Shown here piece after piece: positions 49,405 through 59,061 of a DNA stretch of 64,000 nt. The DNA is from Absicoccus porci (GTDB lineage Bacteria > Bacillota_I > Bacilli_A > Erysipelotrichales > Erysipelotrichaceae), in assembly GCF_003725415.1 (NCBI RefSeq), contig NZ_RJQC01000003.1, positions 95,861-159,860 of the forward strand, given 5' to 3'. Each line of letters begins with the position of its first letter. The first letter of the stretch is position 1. The notes beneath the pieces are model-generated. The model saw nothing but the letters and a program-made list of their open reading frames with translations, was not told where the DNA came from and did not search any database. A program made the translations under genes and the position numbers.

Positions 49405-49928
49405 ATATCTACATCACTTTGTTTATTAGTTTTCTGTGGATTGGTGCTTTTAGTTTTGGTGGTGGCTATGCAGCCTTGCCTTTGATCAAAGAGCAAACGG
49501 TGACGATTCATCATTGGTTATCGATGAAAGAATTTACGAATCTCATCACGATTTCTCAGATGACGCCAGGACCTATTGCGATAAATAGTGCTACTTTTGT
49601 TGGTCAAAAAGTAGCTGGTTTTGGTGGGGCGTTGGCTTGTACTTTGGGATGTATTGTACCATCTTTGATCTTGGTCACCATTTTAGCGAAGATCTATTTT
49701 AAATATCGAAATCTGGATGTGATGAAAAAGATCTTTCAAGTTTTGCGACCGATTGTTTTAGCGATGATCTTAGGTTCGGGACTTTTGATTTTTAGTGGGT
49801 ATGCAAAAAATGTGCTTTTGGTTATTTTGACCATTGTATGTTTATTGTTGGCGCGTAAAACCAAACTGAATTTGATCTGGATCATGCTCATTGGGGGAAT
49901 CGTAAATATTGTATTTCATTGCATATAA
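49401..49928 (+). CDS. Chromate transporter family protein, half-size, second of pair
   Basis: A 175-residue partner of the preceding gene. WIGAFSFGGGYAALPLIKEQ and QMTPGPIAINSATFVGQKVAG repeat the same motifs, so the two halves are homologous and probably pack with opposite topology. The start overlaps the partner's stop (ATGA). A terminator follows. Confidence 0.9.
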   Translation: MNIYITLFISFLWIGAFSFGGGYAALPLIKEQTVTIHHWLSMKEFTNLITISQMTPGPIAINSATFVGQKVAGFGGALACTLGCIVPSLILVTILAKIYFKYRNLDVMKKIFQVLRPIVLAMILGSGLLIFSGYAKNVLLVILTIVCLLLARKTKLNLIWIMLIGGIVNIVFHCI

Positions 49929-49958
49929 AAAGCCGTTCTTGTTAGGAACGACTTTTTT
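49929..49958 (+). terminator. Terminator after the chromate transporter pair
   Basis: CGTTC-ttgttag-GAACG with flanking A/T pairs, then CTTTTTT. Confidence 0.7.
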
Positions 49959-49979
49959 ATTATGGCTGTATTTTGAGGA

Positions 49980-50906
49980 TTAATCTTGGAAAAGGGCAGT
50001 AGAGTAGTAACGGTCACCACTATCTGGTAATAATACGACAATATTCTTACCAGCATTTTCTGGTTTCTTTGCTTCAACTAAACCAGCTTGTAAAGCAGCA
50101 CCGCTAGAAATACCAACGCTAATACCTTCTTTATGAGCTAACAATTTTGCATATTTAAATGCATCTTCATTGGATACTGTTAATACTTCATCATATACGT
50201 CAGTATCTAATGTTTCAGGAACAAATCCGGCACCAATACCTTGGATTTTATGTGGTCCACCATGTCCTTCCGATAATACGGGAGAAGTTTCTGGTTCAAC
50301 AGCAACGACTTTTGTGTTGGCTTTTTCTTTTAAATATTTACCAGTACCAGTAACGGTTCCACCAGTTCCAACACCGGCAACAAAGACATCAACTTTACCA
50401 TCTAGATCTTTATAAATTTCTGGTCCTGTTGTTTCATAGTGAATCTTAGGGTTAGCTGGGTTTGTAAATTGACTTGGAATAAAGGCAGGGGCGTGTGTTT
50501 TGGCTAATTCTTCTGCTTTTGCGATTGCGCCTTTCATTCCTTTTGCACCTTCGCTTAAAACGATTTCAGCACCATAGGCTTTGATGATTTGACGACGTTC
50601 AACACTCATTGTTTCAGGCATTACGATGATTAAATGATATCCTTTGGCGGCAGCAATGGAAGCCAAACCAATACCAGTATTTCCTGAAGTTGGTTCAATA
50701 ATTGTTGTGTCTGGCGTTAATTTTCCTTCTTTTTCGGCATCTTCGATCATTGATAAGGCAATACGATCTTTTACAGATCCAGATGGATTAAAATATTCAA
50801 CTTTCGCAAAGATTTTTGCTTGTAATCCTTCTGCTTTTTCAACGTTTTGTAATTCTAATAATGGTGTGTTTCCAATTAATTGACTTGCACTTGTATAGTA
50901 TCCCAT
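49980..50906 (-). CDS. cysK: Cysteine synthase (O-acetylserine sulfhydrylase)
   Basis: A 308-residue PLP enzyme. [14 protein letters not shown] starts the fold, the PLP Lys is in [11 protein letters not shown] (about 45), [10 protein letters not shown] binds the substrate and [10 protein letters not shown] the phosphate. It makes cysteine from O-acetylserine and sulfide. ATG follows TAAGGAGG. The leader of about 100 bases holds a small frame with three consecutive Cys codons whose end overlaps this start. Upstream is a CymR-like regulator gene; in Bacillus CysK is a partner of CymR. Codon use is of the highly expressed type. Confidence 0.96.
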   Translation of the reverse strand: MGYYTSASQLIGNTPLLELQNVEKAEGLQAKIFAKVEYFNPSGSVKDRIALSMIEDAEKEGKLTPDTTIIEPTSGNTGIGLASIAAAKGYHLIIVMPETMSVERRQIIKAYGAEIVLSEGAKGMKGAIAKAEELAKTHAPAFIPSQFTNPANPKIHYETTGPEIYKDLDGKVDVFVAGVGTGGTVTGTGKYLKEKANTKVVAVEPETSPVLSEGHGGPHKIQGIGAGFVPETLDTDVYDEVLTVSNEDAFKYAKLLAHKEGISVGISSGAALQAGLVEAKKPENAGKNIVVLLPDSGDRYYSTALFQD

Positions 50907-50983
50907 GATTCATACCTCCTTATATTTTTTTTACTCATCTTGGTTTCTATATTTAAGTTTCTACAACAACAATCGCTATTCAT
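50876..50983 (-). CDS. Cys-rich leader peptide overlapping cysK (35 codons)
   Basis: ATG at 50983-50981 is preceded by AAAGGGGG and six bases, an excellent SD, about 22 bases into the expected mRNA. The peptide starts [10 protein letters not shown]: codons 5-7 are all TGT. Translation would continue through the cysK SD (read as Arg-Arg, codons 22-23) and stop at 50876, 31 bases inside cysK in another frame. This looks like a regulatory peptide, not a structural one: ribosomes that finish it would cover the cysK start, while stalling at the Cys codons would leave it free. Actinobacteria are known to use Cys-rich leader peptides; I know of no such case in this lineage. Expression is untested. 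Confidence 0.7.
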   Translation of the reverse strand: MNSDCCCRNLNIETKMSKKNIRRYESWDTIQVQVN

Positions 50984-51011
50984 TGTAAGCCCCCTTTCGT
51001 TTGGGTTGTCT

Positions 51012-51041
51012 ATATAATAACCTAAAAACCTATAAAGTCAA
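51012..51041 (-). promoter_or_regulatory. cysK promoter
   Basis: On the minus strand TTGACT (51041-51036), then ATTATA or TTATAT at a 17- or 18-base spacing. The start should be near 51006, which puts the leader-peptide ATG about 22 bases downstream. Confidence 0.7.
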
Positions 51042-51071
51042 GAGGAAATATAGGAAAAATAAAAAAGACAT

Positions 51072-51095
51072 AAAAAAATGCGACTGATCGCATTT
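51072..51095 (-). terminator. Terminator of the Rrf2-family regulator gene
   Basis: On the minus strand AATGCGA-tcag-TCGCATT and a T run. It separates the regulator transcript from cysK, so cysK depends on its own promoter. Confidence 0.85.
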
Positions 51096-51097
51096 TC

Positions 51098-51535
51098 TTA
51101 AATATAGTATTCTCCGCCATTGGATCGTTCTTGATCCACAAGATCTTGAATCGTGACATGATCCACAACCCCACAAATGGCTTTGTATAATTTTTGCCAA
51201 ACCATGATATCAATCGTATCCAGATCATCCGATGTCGTATTATGAATATCGGTATCGACTTGATCAACGGGAGCTAGCGAACCTTCTGTCAAACGCAAGA
51301 TATCACCAACCGTGATCGCATCTAGGCTTTTATTGATATAGTAGCCCCCTTTTGGTCCGCGAACGCTACGAATCAATCCGGCACCCGTTAATGCAGGCAT
51401 GATTTGTTCTAAGTATTTAAATGAGATATTCTGGCGTTTGGATACATCTTTCAAGGCCACTGGACGGTTGGATGGTTGTAGCGCAATATCCAACATTAAT
51501 TGTAGGGCATATCTTCCTTTCGTTGAAATTTTCAT
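51098..51535 (-). CDS. Rrf2-family regulator, CymR-like
   Basis: A 145-residue winged-helix regulator. MKISTKGRYALQLMLDIAL, YLEQIMPALTGAGLIRSVRGPKGGY and AITVGDILRLTEG follow the CymR/IscR pattern. It has one Cys only (near 119), not the three that bind a cluster in IscR, and it ends in EYYI, like CymR (FYI). CymR represses sulfur-uptake and cysteine genes with CysK as sensor partner. Its position directly upstream of cysK supports that role; target genes cannot be listed from this window. Confidence 0.87.
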   Translation of the reverse strand: MKISTKGRYALQLMLDIALQPSNRPVALKDVSKRQNISFKYLEQIMPALTGAGLIRSVRGPKGGYYINKSLDAITVGDILRLTEGSLAPVDQVDTDIHNTTSDDLDTIDIMVWQKLYKAICGVVDHVTIQDLVDQERSNGGEYYI

Positions 51536-51557
51536 AATGACTCCTTTTTTACTTAGT

Positions 51558-51592
51558 ATAAGATAAAAATCCTAGTAAATCAATAGGTATAT
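51558..51592 (-). promoter_or_regulatory. Promoter and inverted repeat of the CymR-like gene
   Basis: On the minus strand TTGATT, 17 bases and TATACT precede the gene. CCTA-N9-TAGG overlaps the -35 element and spacer, a possible autoregulatory site. Confidence 0.5.
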
Positions 51593-51719
51593 TAGTGTAA
51601 AAAACTTATAGAATTGTCATGATTTTTTTCGAGATTCTTACAAAAATAGAGTATGATAGAAGTAGTAAAGTTAAGAAATATAAGAAAGGATTTCGAATGT
51701 TTTCTTAGGAGGACTTTTT

Positions 51720-52682
51720 ATGGTAAAAAGAATCGGTATTTTAACTTCTGGTGGCGATTCACCAGGAATGAATGCAGCCATTCGTGCTGTGACACGTGTA
51801 GGTATCAATGCAGGTTTGGAAGTTTTTGGCATTTATAATGGTTATAAAGGCATGACAGAAGGATATATTGAACCGTTAACACGTGAATCGGTTGGTGAAA
51901 TTGTCAATCGTGGTGGTACCATTTTAGGTTCTGCACGTCTACCAGAATTCAAAGATTTGGATGTTCGTCAAAAAGCCGTAAAACAACTTCAAAAACGTGG
52001 TATTGAAGCCGTTGTTGTCGTTGGTGGTGATGGTTCCTATCGTGGTGCTTTGGCACTAACTGAAATGGGTGTCAATTGTATTGGCTTACCAGGTACCATT
52101 GATAATGATATTACTTGTACGGATTACACCATTGGTTTTCAAACAGCATTAGAAACCGTTGTGGAATGTATCGATAAATTGCGTGATACTTCCAATTCTC
52201 ATCATCGATGCTCCATAGTCGAAGTTATGGGAAATCGTTGTGGGGATTTGGCATTGTGGTCCGGAATTGCGTGTGGTGCCGAAATCATTGTCACAAGTGA
52301 AACCGGATTTGATGAAGAAGAAGTTTTAGGTCGTTTGCGTGATTTGGATCTAATCAAGAAAAAACGTCATGCGATCGTTGTTATTTCTGAAAAGATTACC
52401 GATGTTGATCAATTCGCAAAGAAAGTAAGTTTGAATACAGGATTTGCTGGTCGAGCAACAACGCTTGGACATATTCAGCGTGGTGGATCACCTTGTCCAT
52501 TTGACCGTTTGCTTGCTTCGCAAATGGGCGAAAAAGCGGTTGATTTGTTGATGCAAGGTATTGGAGGTCAATGTATTGCGATTCGCAATAATAAGATCGT
52601 AGCTATTCCTATTACAGAAGCTTTAGGTATGCCACATGAATCGCGTAAACCATTGATGAACTTATTTGAACGTCTTGTTTAA
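51720..52682 (+). CDS. pfkA: ATP-dependent 6-phosphofructokinase
   Basis: A 320-residue glycolytic enzyme. GILTSGGDSPGMNAAIR, VGGDGSYRGA and LPGTIDNDI (catalytic Asp) are all present, as is the effector-site Arg-rich region of bacterial Pfk. It commits fructose 6-phosphate to glycolysis; ADP activation and PEP inhibition are usual in the family. TATGAT at 51648-51653 is the likely -10 element. SD is TAGGAGG; a three-codon frame (ATG TTT TCT TAG, 51697-51708) ends directly before it. pyk does not follow. Confidence 0.96.
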   Translation: MVKRIGILTSGGDSPGMNAAIRAVTRVGINAGLEVFGIYNGYKGMTEGYIEPLTRESVGEIVNRGGTILGSARLPEFKDLDVRQKAVKQLQKRGIEAVVVVGGDGSYRGALALTEMGVNCIGLPGTIDNDITCTDYTIGFQTALETVVECIDKLRDTSNSHHRCSIVEVMGNRCGDLALWSGIACGAEIIVTSETGFDEEEVLGRLRDLDLIKKKRHAIVVISEKITDVDQFAKKVSLNTGFAGRATTLGHIQRGGSPCPFDRLLASQMGEKAVDLLMQGIGGQCIAIRNNKIVAIPITEALGMPHESRKPLMNLFERLV

Positions 52683-52712
52683 CAAAGTGGACAAAAAGTC
52701 CACTTTGTTTTT
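52681..52712 (+). terminator. Terminator after pfkA
   Basis: AACAAAGTGGAC-aaaaa-GTCCACTTTGTT and T residues, a 12-base stem that includes the stop codon. Confidence 0.93.
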
Positions 52713-52723
52713 AGGCAAGTTGT

Positions 52724-52753
52724 TTGACAATCATAGAAATCCTAGCATAGAAT
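52724..52753 (+). promoter_or_regulatory. Promoter of the DtxR-type gene
   Basis: TTGACA (52724-52729), 18 bases, TAGAAT (52748-52753). GGAG lies eight bases before the ATG at 52777. Confidence 0.65.
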
Positions 52754-52776
52754 AAAACAATCAAAGGAGACGAATT

Positions 52777-53151
52777 ATGCAACAATTAGGTGAATCCATG
52801 GAGGATTATTTAGAAGCAATATACGTCTTGTCACAACAACTTGAAAGTGTTCGTAGTGTGGATGTGGCAAGTTATCTCGGCTTTTCTAAACCAAGTGTTT
52901 CACATGCCGTCAAGGTTATGTCAGAAAAAGGTTTAGTTCGATTGGATCAAGGAAAAATCTTGCATTTAACCGATGAAGGAAAAGAAATTGCTCAATCGAC
53001 ATATCAAAGACATTGTTTCTTTTCAGACATGTTAGAAAATATTGGTGTCAATAAGGAAACAGCAGCAAAGGATGCTTGCCGAATCGAACATGTCATCAGT
53101 GAAGAATCATTTGAAGCGATTCAGAATTTTTATAATAATAATAAGAAGTAA
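52777..53151 (+). CDS. DtxR/MntR-family metal-dependent regulator, short form
   Basis: A 124-residue protein. MEDYLEAIYVLSQQ and VDVASYLGFSKPSVSHAVKVMSEKGLVRLDQGKILHLTDEGKEIA form the DNA-binding domain. RHCFFSDMLENIGVNKETAAKDACRIEHVIS contains His, Cys, Glu and His residues of the metal sites and dimer interface. The SH3-like domain of DtxR is missing, as in MntR. It should sense manganese or iron, but no metal transporter is beside it. Confidence 0.87.
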   Translation: MQQLGESMEDYLEAIYVLSQQLESVRSVDVASYLGFSKPSVSHAVKVMSEKGLVRLDQGKILHLTDEGKEIAQSTYQRHCFFSDMLENIGVNKETAAKDACRIEHVISEESFEAIQNFYNNNKK

Positions 53152-53175
53152 AGCTGTCGATGGACAGCCTTTTTT
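53151..53175 (+). terminator. Terminator after the DtxR-type gene
   Basis: AGCTGTC-gatg-GACAGCC (GCTGTC/GACAGC stem), then six T. Confidence 0.85.
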
Positions 53176-53195
53176 ATGAGAGGAAGGAAAACAAT

Positions 53196-55231
53196 ATGGA
53201 GATTTTAGCACCTGTAGGGAATTATGCCATGTTAGATGCTGCTTTGGCCGCTGGATGTGATGCCGTATATCTGGCTTTAAAACAATTTGGTGCTCGAGCC
53301 TTTGCGAATAACTTTACCCTCGATGAAGTAAAAGATATAATTTCGCGTTGTCATCTGATTGGCGTAGATGTACATGTGACAATGAATACGATTTTATATG
53401 AAGATGAAATCGAAGCTGCCTACGCACAAGCCAAAGCATTGTATGAAATGGGTGTGGATGCCTTGATCGTACAAGACTTAGGTTTGATTCATTTGTTGCA
53501 TCATCGACTGCCAGACCTGACCATTCATGCCTCTACACAAATGAGTATTCATACGCCGGCACAAATTGAAAAATTAAAAAAATTAGGTGTAAAACGAGTC
53601 GTTTTAGCTCGCGAATGTACCAAAGCAGAAATCGAAGCTTGTCAACAGTGTGGTGTAGAAATCGAAGTGTTTGTCCATGGAGCTCTTTGTATCAGTATGT
53701 CGGGTCAATGTTACTTTTCTAGTTTTTGTTTTGGTAGGAGTGGCAATCGTGGCATGTGTGCACAACCTTGTCGCATGGCTTATACACTGTATAAAGATGG
53801 ACAACCGATTCCTTTTGATCAAGAATATCTTTTAAGTCCGAAAGATGTTTCAGTCATTGATAAAATCGGGGAACTGTCTGTGGATTCTTTGAAAATCGAA
53901 GGACGAATGAAAAGTCCAGTTTATGTATATGAAGCTTGTCGACAAGTCAAAATGGTTCGTGATGGTAAGAAACGAACGTCACAAGATATGGAACGATTGA
54001 AACTGGCTTTTAATCGTGGATATACCTTAGGGCATATGTTCGACAAGCGTGGACGAGATCTCATGCATATGGATTCACCAAATCATCAAGGTATTCCGAT
54101 AGGCAAGGTGATTGGTTTTCATGGAAAGCGGGTAAAGATTCAGTTGGATCGATCGGTCGATCAAAATGATGGGATTCGATTTGGACACGAATATGGTTGT
54201 CGTATTAATTTTTTATATGATGAAAAGGGACGTCTGCAAAATCATATCGATGGGTATCATATTTGTGAAGTCGAAGTAAAGTCGAAGGTCAAAAAGGGAA
54301 GTATTGTTTATAAAACGATTTCCTATGCTTTAGAAAAAGAAGTAGAAAAAGAATCCAAAGAAACGGTTCGTAAAGTGAATGTTTCATGTTTTGTGTATTG
54401 TGATGGACCTTCACAACCACTAATTTGTACGATGTCGGATGGTATCCATAAAGTGACTTGTGTATCGGATCAATTGGCTTCTATTGCTCAAAAACATGCT
54501 CTAAACAAAGAGACAGTCTCTAAACAAATGCATAAGACGAAAGATAGCTGGGTAGAAATCAGTGAATTTCAGTGCACACTTTCCAAAGATATCTTCTTTC
54601 CAATGGGCATCATCAATGCTTTGCGACGTAAGACGATTGCGGCATTAGAAAAAGAGCGAACAAGTGTGCATTGTATGCCTGAAAAACCATATGAATTTCA
54701 ACCGCATATAGGTAGAAACCATCAAATCTATATCCAAGATTTACCAGAATCTGTTGCGGATCAAACGAAAAATGTAACCAATTCTTATGGTATTGCTGCT
54801 TGTTTAGAGATGGGTTTTGAACAAGTGGCATTGAGCATTGAAATGACACCAGATCAAATCCAAGAGACGGTTTTGGCATTTCATGATCGATATCAAATGG
54901 ATGCACCGGTTGTTGTGGATATATATGGTAAGATTCGTTATATGATCATGAAACATTGTCCAATCAATACCATCTGTGTGGATGGGAAACGACAAAATTG
55001 TCATTTATGTCATATTCATCGGTTTGAATTGGAAGGCAAGGATGGACGTCGATTGTTGATGGAGGGAAATCCAGATTGTTTTATGCAGTTGTTTGATGAA
55101 ACACCAAGAAATTGGGTGATGCAGATTCCTGTATTTCAACAATGGAATATCAATAATTTCTTTGTTTATTTTGTGGATGAAAGCCCAAAAGAAAAGGATG
55201 AAATCATTGCTCGGATTCATTCTGTTTTACA

Positions 55232-55235
<4 letters not shown>
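53196..55235 (+). CDS. U32-family protein (RlhA-like) with C-terminal extension
   Basis: A 679-residue protein. The TIM-barrel start ILAPVGNYAMLDAALAAGCDAVYLALKQFGARAFA and the signature FCFGRSGNRGMCAQPCR define family U32. C in the signature and later Cys (TICVDGKRQNCHLC near 605-615) fit the iron-sulfur site inferred for the RNA-hydroxylating members. The size and the second half (about 380-680) resemble RlhA, which makes 5-hydroxycytidine in 23S rRNA, rather than the shorter TrhP; older annotation calls it a collagenase-like peptidase. The start at 53196 follows GAGGAAGG. Confidence 0.82.
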
Positions 55236-56611
<1,376 letters not shown>

Positions 56612-56619
56612 TGATGAAG

Positions 56620-56647
56620 TAGGCCTCTCATGAGGCCTATTTTTTTT
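56620..56647 (+). terminator. Terminator after eno
   Basis: TAGGCCTC-tcat-GAGGCCTA and eight T. Confidence 0.93.
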
Positions 56648-56658
56648 GAAAATAATTG

Positions 56659-56687
56659 TTGCAATTCATTTTTTCTCATGCTATTAT
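56659..56687 (+). promoter_or_regulatory. Promoter of the tRNA cluster
   Basis: TTGCAA (56659-56664), 17 bases, TATTAT (56682-56687), about 38 bases before tRNA-Ser. Confidence 0.65.
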
Positions 56688-56725
56688 ATGTAGGCGCTAA
56701 CGAGTAGCGTTCTGACCTAGATTTT

Positions 56726-56816
56726 TGGAGAAGTACTCAAGTGGTTGAAGAGGTGCCCCTGCTAAGGGTATAGGTCGGGAAACTGGCGCGAGAGTTCAAA
56801 TCTCTCCTTCTCCGCC
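56726..56816 (+). tRNA. tRNA-Ser (GCT)
   Basis: A 91-base class II tRNA: acceptor GGAGAAG/CTTCTCC, anticodon loop CTGCTAA (GCT), a long variable arm, T loop GTTCAAATC and encoded CCA. Confidence 0.95.
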
Positions 56817-56835
56817 ATTTTAAAAAATGAATATT

Positions 56836-56912
56836 GGTCCAGTGGTGTAGTGGTTTAACATGCCTCCCTGTCACGGAGGAGATCGTGGGTTCGAGTCCCA
56901 TCTGGACCGCCA
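56836..56912 (+). tRNA. tRNA-Asp (GTC), copy 1
   Basis: Acceptor GGTCCAG/CTGGACC, anticodon loop CTGTCAC (GTC), T loop GTTCGAGTC, encoded CCA. Identical over its length to copy 2 at 57001. Confidence 0.96.
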
Positions 56913-56919
56913 ATCTGAT

Positions 56920-56993
56920 GCAGATGTAGTTCAATGGTAGAACACAGCCTTGCCAAGGCTGATACGGGGGTTCAATTCCCCTCATCTGCTCCA
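56920..56993 (+). tRNA. tRNA-Gly (GCC)
   Basis: Acceptor GCAGATG/CATCTGC, anticodon loop TTGCCAA (GCC), T arm GGGGG-TTCAATT-CCCCT, encoded CCA. Confidence 0.96.
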
Positions 56994-57000
56994 TTTTATT

Positions 57001-57077
57001 GGTCCAGTGGTGTAGTGGTTTAACATGCCTCCCTGTCACGGAGGAGATCGTGGGTTCGAGTCCCATCTGGACCGCCA
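57001..57077 (+). tRNA. tRNA-Asp (GTC), copy 2
   Basis: The 77 bases equal copy 1 at 56836-56912, including CCA; the flanking bases TATT before the gene are shared too. This is a recent or maintained duplication. Confidence 0.96.
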
Positions 57078-57087
57078 TTATAAATGA

Positions 57088-57112
57088 AACGATGCTTGCA
57101 TCGTTTTTTTTT
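57088..57112 (+). terminator. Terminator of the tRNA cluster
   Basis: AACGATGC-tt-GCATCGTT and nine T. Confidence 0.88.
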
Positions 57113-57560
57113 ATGATTTGACAAGAATCTACACAAAATTGGTGTTGTGTATTATCGTACATATCAATTATAGTGACCTTGACCCTGTTTCTTTGGCTGA
57201 TATGAATGTTGAAAAAGTAATCACTAAAGAACTGGGTCTTTCTTGATTCAAGAATCTCTCTGTTCTTAAAATTGAACATCATAAAAGGCATATAAGGGAG
57301 AATCACGGGAAAAACGCACGTTGAATAATGTTTTTCCTTTCCTCTATATGACAAAGTAAGACAAACCATCCAACGATAACATATATAGAACACAGTCGTA
57401 GGATCTACTTGAAAATATTTGTGCGGATCTTAAAATTGCATTTATGGATACCTCCATTCACAGAATCGGATAAAACCATTCTAACAATGGAGGTCTTTTC
57501 AATTTCTAATTTAAGATGGAAATTGAGTAAGAATCTATTTTTGCCCAAAAAAAGAAGATA
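57113..57560. other. Stretch of about 450 bases without a supported gene
   Basis: No reading frame here has both a start and an SD. A plus-strand frame open to 57246 (LVLCIIVHINYSDLDPVSLA) is possibly a gene remnant but was not recognised. A hairpin ACCTCCATT/AATGGAGGT (57450-57494) with an inner AGAAT/ATTCT stem and a following CTTTTC looks like a terminator or the end of a small RNA. No promoter for it could be fixed. Confidence 0.4.
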
Positions 57561-58117
57561 CTATTTTAGTACCTTCGTATATGTTTTTTCTAATTTCTTT
57601 TTTTCTTTCTTTGTCATCTTACGCTTTGTCGCATCATGCCCCTTCACTGTTCCTTCATGACCGGCAACGGCTTTGCTTTTTTTACATGAATGACCAATGG
57701 CACATAAAGCCAAAGTTTATTATCTTCATCTTTATTTTTTGACATATATTTAGGAATATATTTTGTCAATTCCACCCGTTGATCATCCGAATAAAGCAGG
57801 TTCTTATCCTCATCACGAACTTTTACATAGTAGACAGTGGTATTCTTTTTATCTGCTACTTTTTTTAATATAGGTCTAGCTTCTTTACACCATGGACAAG
57901 AATCAAATCCAAAAAAGAGGATTCCACTTTTTTTCTCCTTAAAATAGGAAAGTGCTTCATCCATTGATATTTCTACAAATCCTTCGGTGGTTTTGGTTTC
58001 CGTATCTTCACATTCAGCAGTAGGATCACAGGCATTGACAGTGTCATTGGCATAAATGGTCGTTGGTAGGCTTAAAGCAACAATCAGTGCTAAGCATAAG
58101 GCTAATTTCGTTTTCAT
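57561..58117 (-). pseudogene. Thioredoxin-like exported protein, frameshifted at an A run
   Basis: ATG at 58117 opens a signal peptide (1-23) and a thioredoxin-fold domain with CPWC at 74-77 (DSCPWCKEARPIL). As read, it stops at 57644 after VKKAKPLPVMKEQ. At the seven-A run (57688-57694) a shift by one base opens KAVAGHEGTVKGHDATKRKMTKKEKKKLEKTYTKVLK in two continuous steps to TAG at 57561, which is the proper C-terminus of this family. An A8 run would restore 185 residues. Disulfide or redox work outside the membrane is likely. No SD; TACAAT stands six bases before the ATG. Confidence 0.75.
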
Positions 58118-58129
58118 GGAAATATTGTA
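58118..58129 (-). promoter_or_regulatory. -10 element of the thioredoxin-like gene
   Basis: On the minus strand TACAAT (58129-58124), six bases, then ATG at 58117. No SD; probably a leaderless mRNA. Confidence 0.45.
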
Positions 58130-58140
58130 GCATAAAGCAT

Positions 58141-58168
58141 AAAAAAAAGCTCCCATAGGGGAGCTTAC
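58141..58168 (-). terminator. Terminator after tRNA-His
   Basis: On the minus strand AAGCTCC-cctat-GGGAGCTT is followed by eight T. Confidence 0.88.
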
Positions 58169-58176
58169 ATTCACAT

Positions 58177-58253
58177 TGGGGCGGCTGACGCGATTCGAAC
58201 GCGCGCATCACGGAGCCACAATCCGCTGTGTTAACCGCTTCACCACAACCGCC
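58177..58253 (-). tRNA. tRNA-His (GTG)
   Basis: Minus-strand cloverleaf: acceptor GCGGTTG/CAGCCGC with an encoded G at -1 opposite C73, the identity mark of tRNA-His. Anticodon loop ATTGTGG (GTG), T loop GTTCGAATC, encoded CCA. Confidence 0.95.
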
Positions 58254-58337
58254 ATGTGCTTATATATAATAACAAAACTAGAAAAATGTGTAAACCCCTT
58301 TTTTTGTTATTTATTATTTTTACTCGTATTAGAGTAT

Positions 58338-59012
58338 ATGAAAGTCAAAGATATGAATGAGGCAGAGCGACCTCGAGAAAAAGCATTGCGATTTGGTTTG
58401 AAATCGTTGACCGATGAAGAATTGTTGGCATTGATGTTACAGAGCGGGAATAAAAAACGTTCGGTATTTGCGATTGCGAAGGAGGTATTGGAAGTGTCGA
58501 ACCACTTATCGAATTTGTTTGATTTATCACCCAATCGATTGATGCAAATTCAAGGTATTCGTGAAGTCAAAGCGTTACAACTTTTAGCAAGCATTGAATT
58601 GTGTTCGCGTGCTGCAAAAGCCCGTGCATATTCCCATGTGATTGCTGTTCCAAATGATATCGTGCAATGGTTTAAATTGGAATATGCCTATGAGAAACAA
58701 GAACATTTTGTGGCGGTTTATTTAGATACAAAAGGAAAAATCATTTCCCATCATTTATTGTTTAAAGGAACGTTGAATGAGAGTTGCGTACATCCTCGTG
58801 ATATTTTCAAAGAGGCATTCTTAGAAAATGCTTGTTCGGTATTGTGTATTCATAATCATCCTTCCGGAGATCCACAACCAAGTGAAGCGGATATTTGTTG
58901 TACAAAACAAATCAAAGAAGTAGCACAAGTGATGGGTATTCATTTTTTAGATCATATTATTGTGGGTAAAGAAGGTTGGTATTCCTTCCGACAAAGCCAA
59001 TATCTGGATTGA
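58338..59012 (+). CDS. radC: RadC/JAB-domain protein
   Basis: A 224-residue protein. MNEAERPREKAL and two helix-hairpin-helix parts (GLKSLTDEELLALMLQSG, LMQIQGIREVKA) are followed by a JAMM metal site, IHNHPSGDPQPSEAD. The name RadC is historic and a direct repair role is doubtful. ATG at 58338 matches the family start; a longer frame would run back through tRNA-His. It precedes mreC as in Bacillus. Confidence 0.92.
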   Translation: MKVKDMNEAERPREKALRFGLKSLTDEELLALMLQSGNKKRSVFAIAKEVLEVSNHLSNLFDLSPNRLMQIQGIREVKALQLLASIELCSRAAKARAYSHVIAVPNDIVQWFKLEYAYEKQEHFVAVYLDTKGKIISHHLLFKGTLNESCVHPRDIFKEAFLENACSVLCIHNHPSGDPQPSEADICCTKQIKEVAQVMGIHFLDHIIVGKEGWYSFRQSQYLD

Positions 59013-59061
59013 AAGGAAAATGGAATCTTTGTATAATAGGTTTTAGATTTGAGGGATCATT

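Noticed and set aside
56737..57393. A 218-codon minus-strand open frame with a twice-repeated MGLEPTISSVTGRHVKPLHHW motif.
   Set aside because: It reads the antisense of the tRNA-Asp, Gly and Ser genes; the repeat is the two identical tRNA-Asp copies. This is a well-known annotation artefact.
57688..57694. Programmed -1 frameshifting at the A7 run of the thioredoxin-like gene.
   Set aside because: No downstream stem or pseudoknot was seen and the family is not known to use frameshifting. Kept only as a lesser alternative to mutation or error.
58176..58337. A 54-codon N-terminal extension of RadC.
   Set aside because: It would run through the antisense of tRNA-His and lacks an SD; family starts match ATG 58338.
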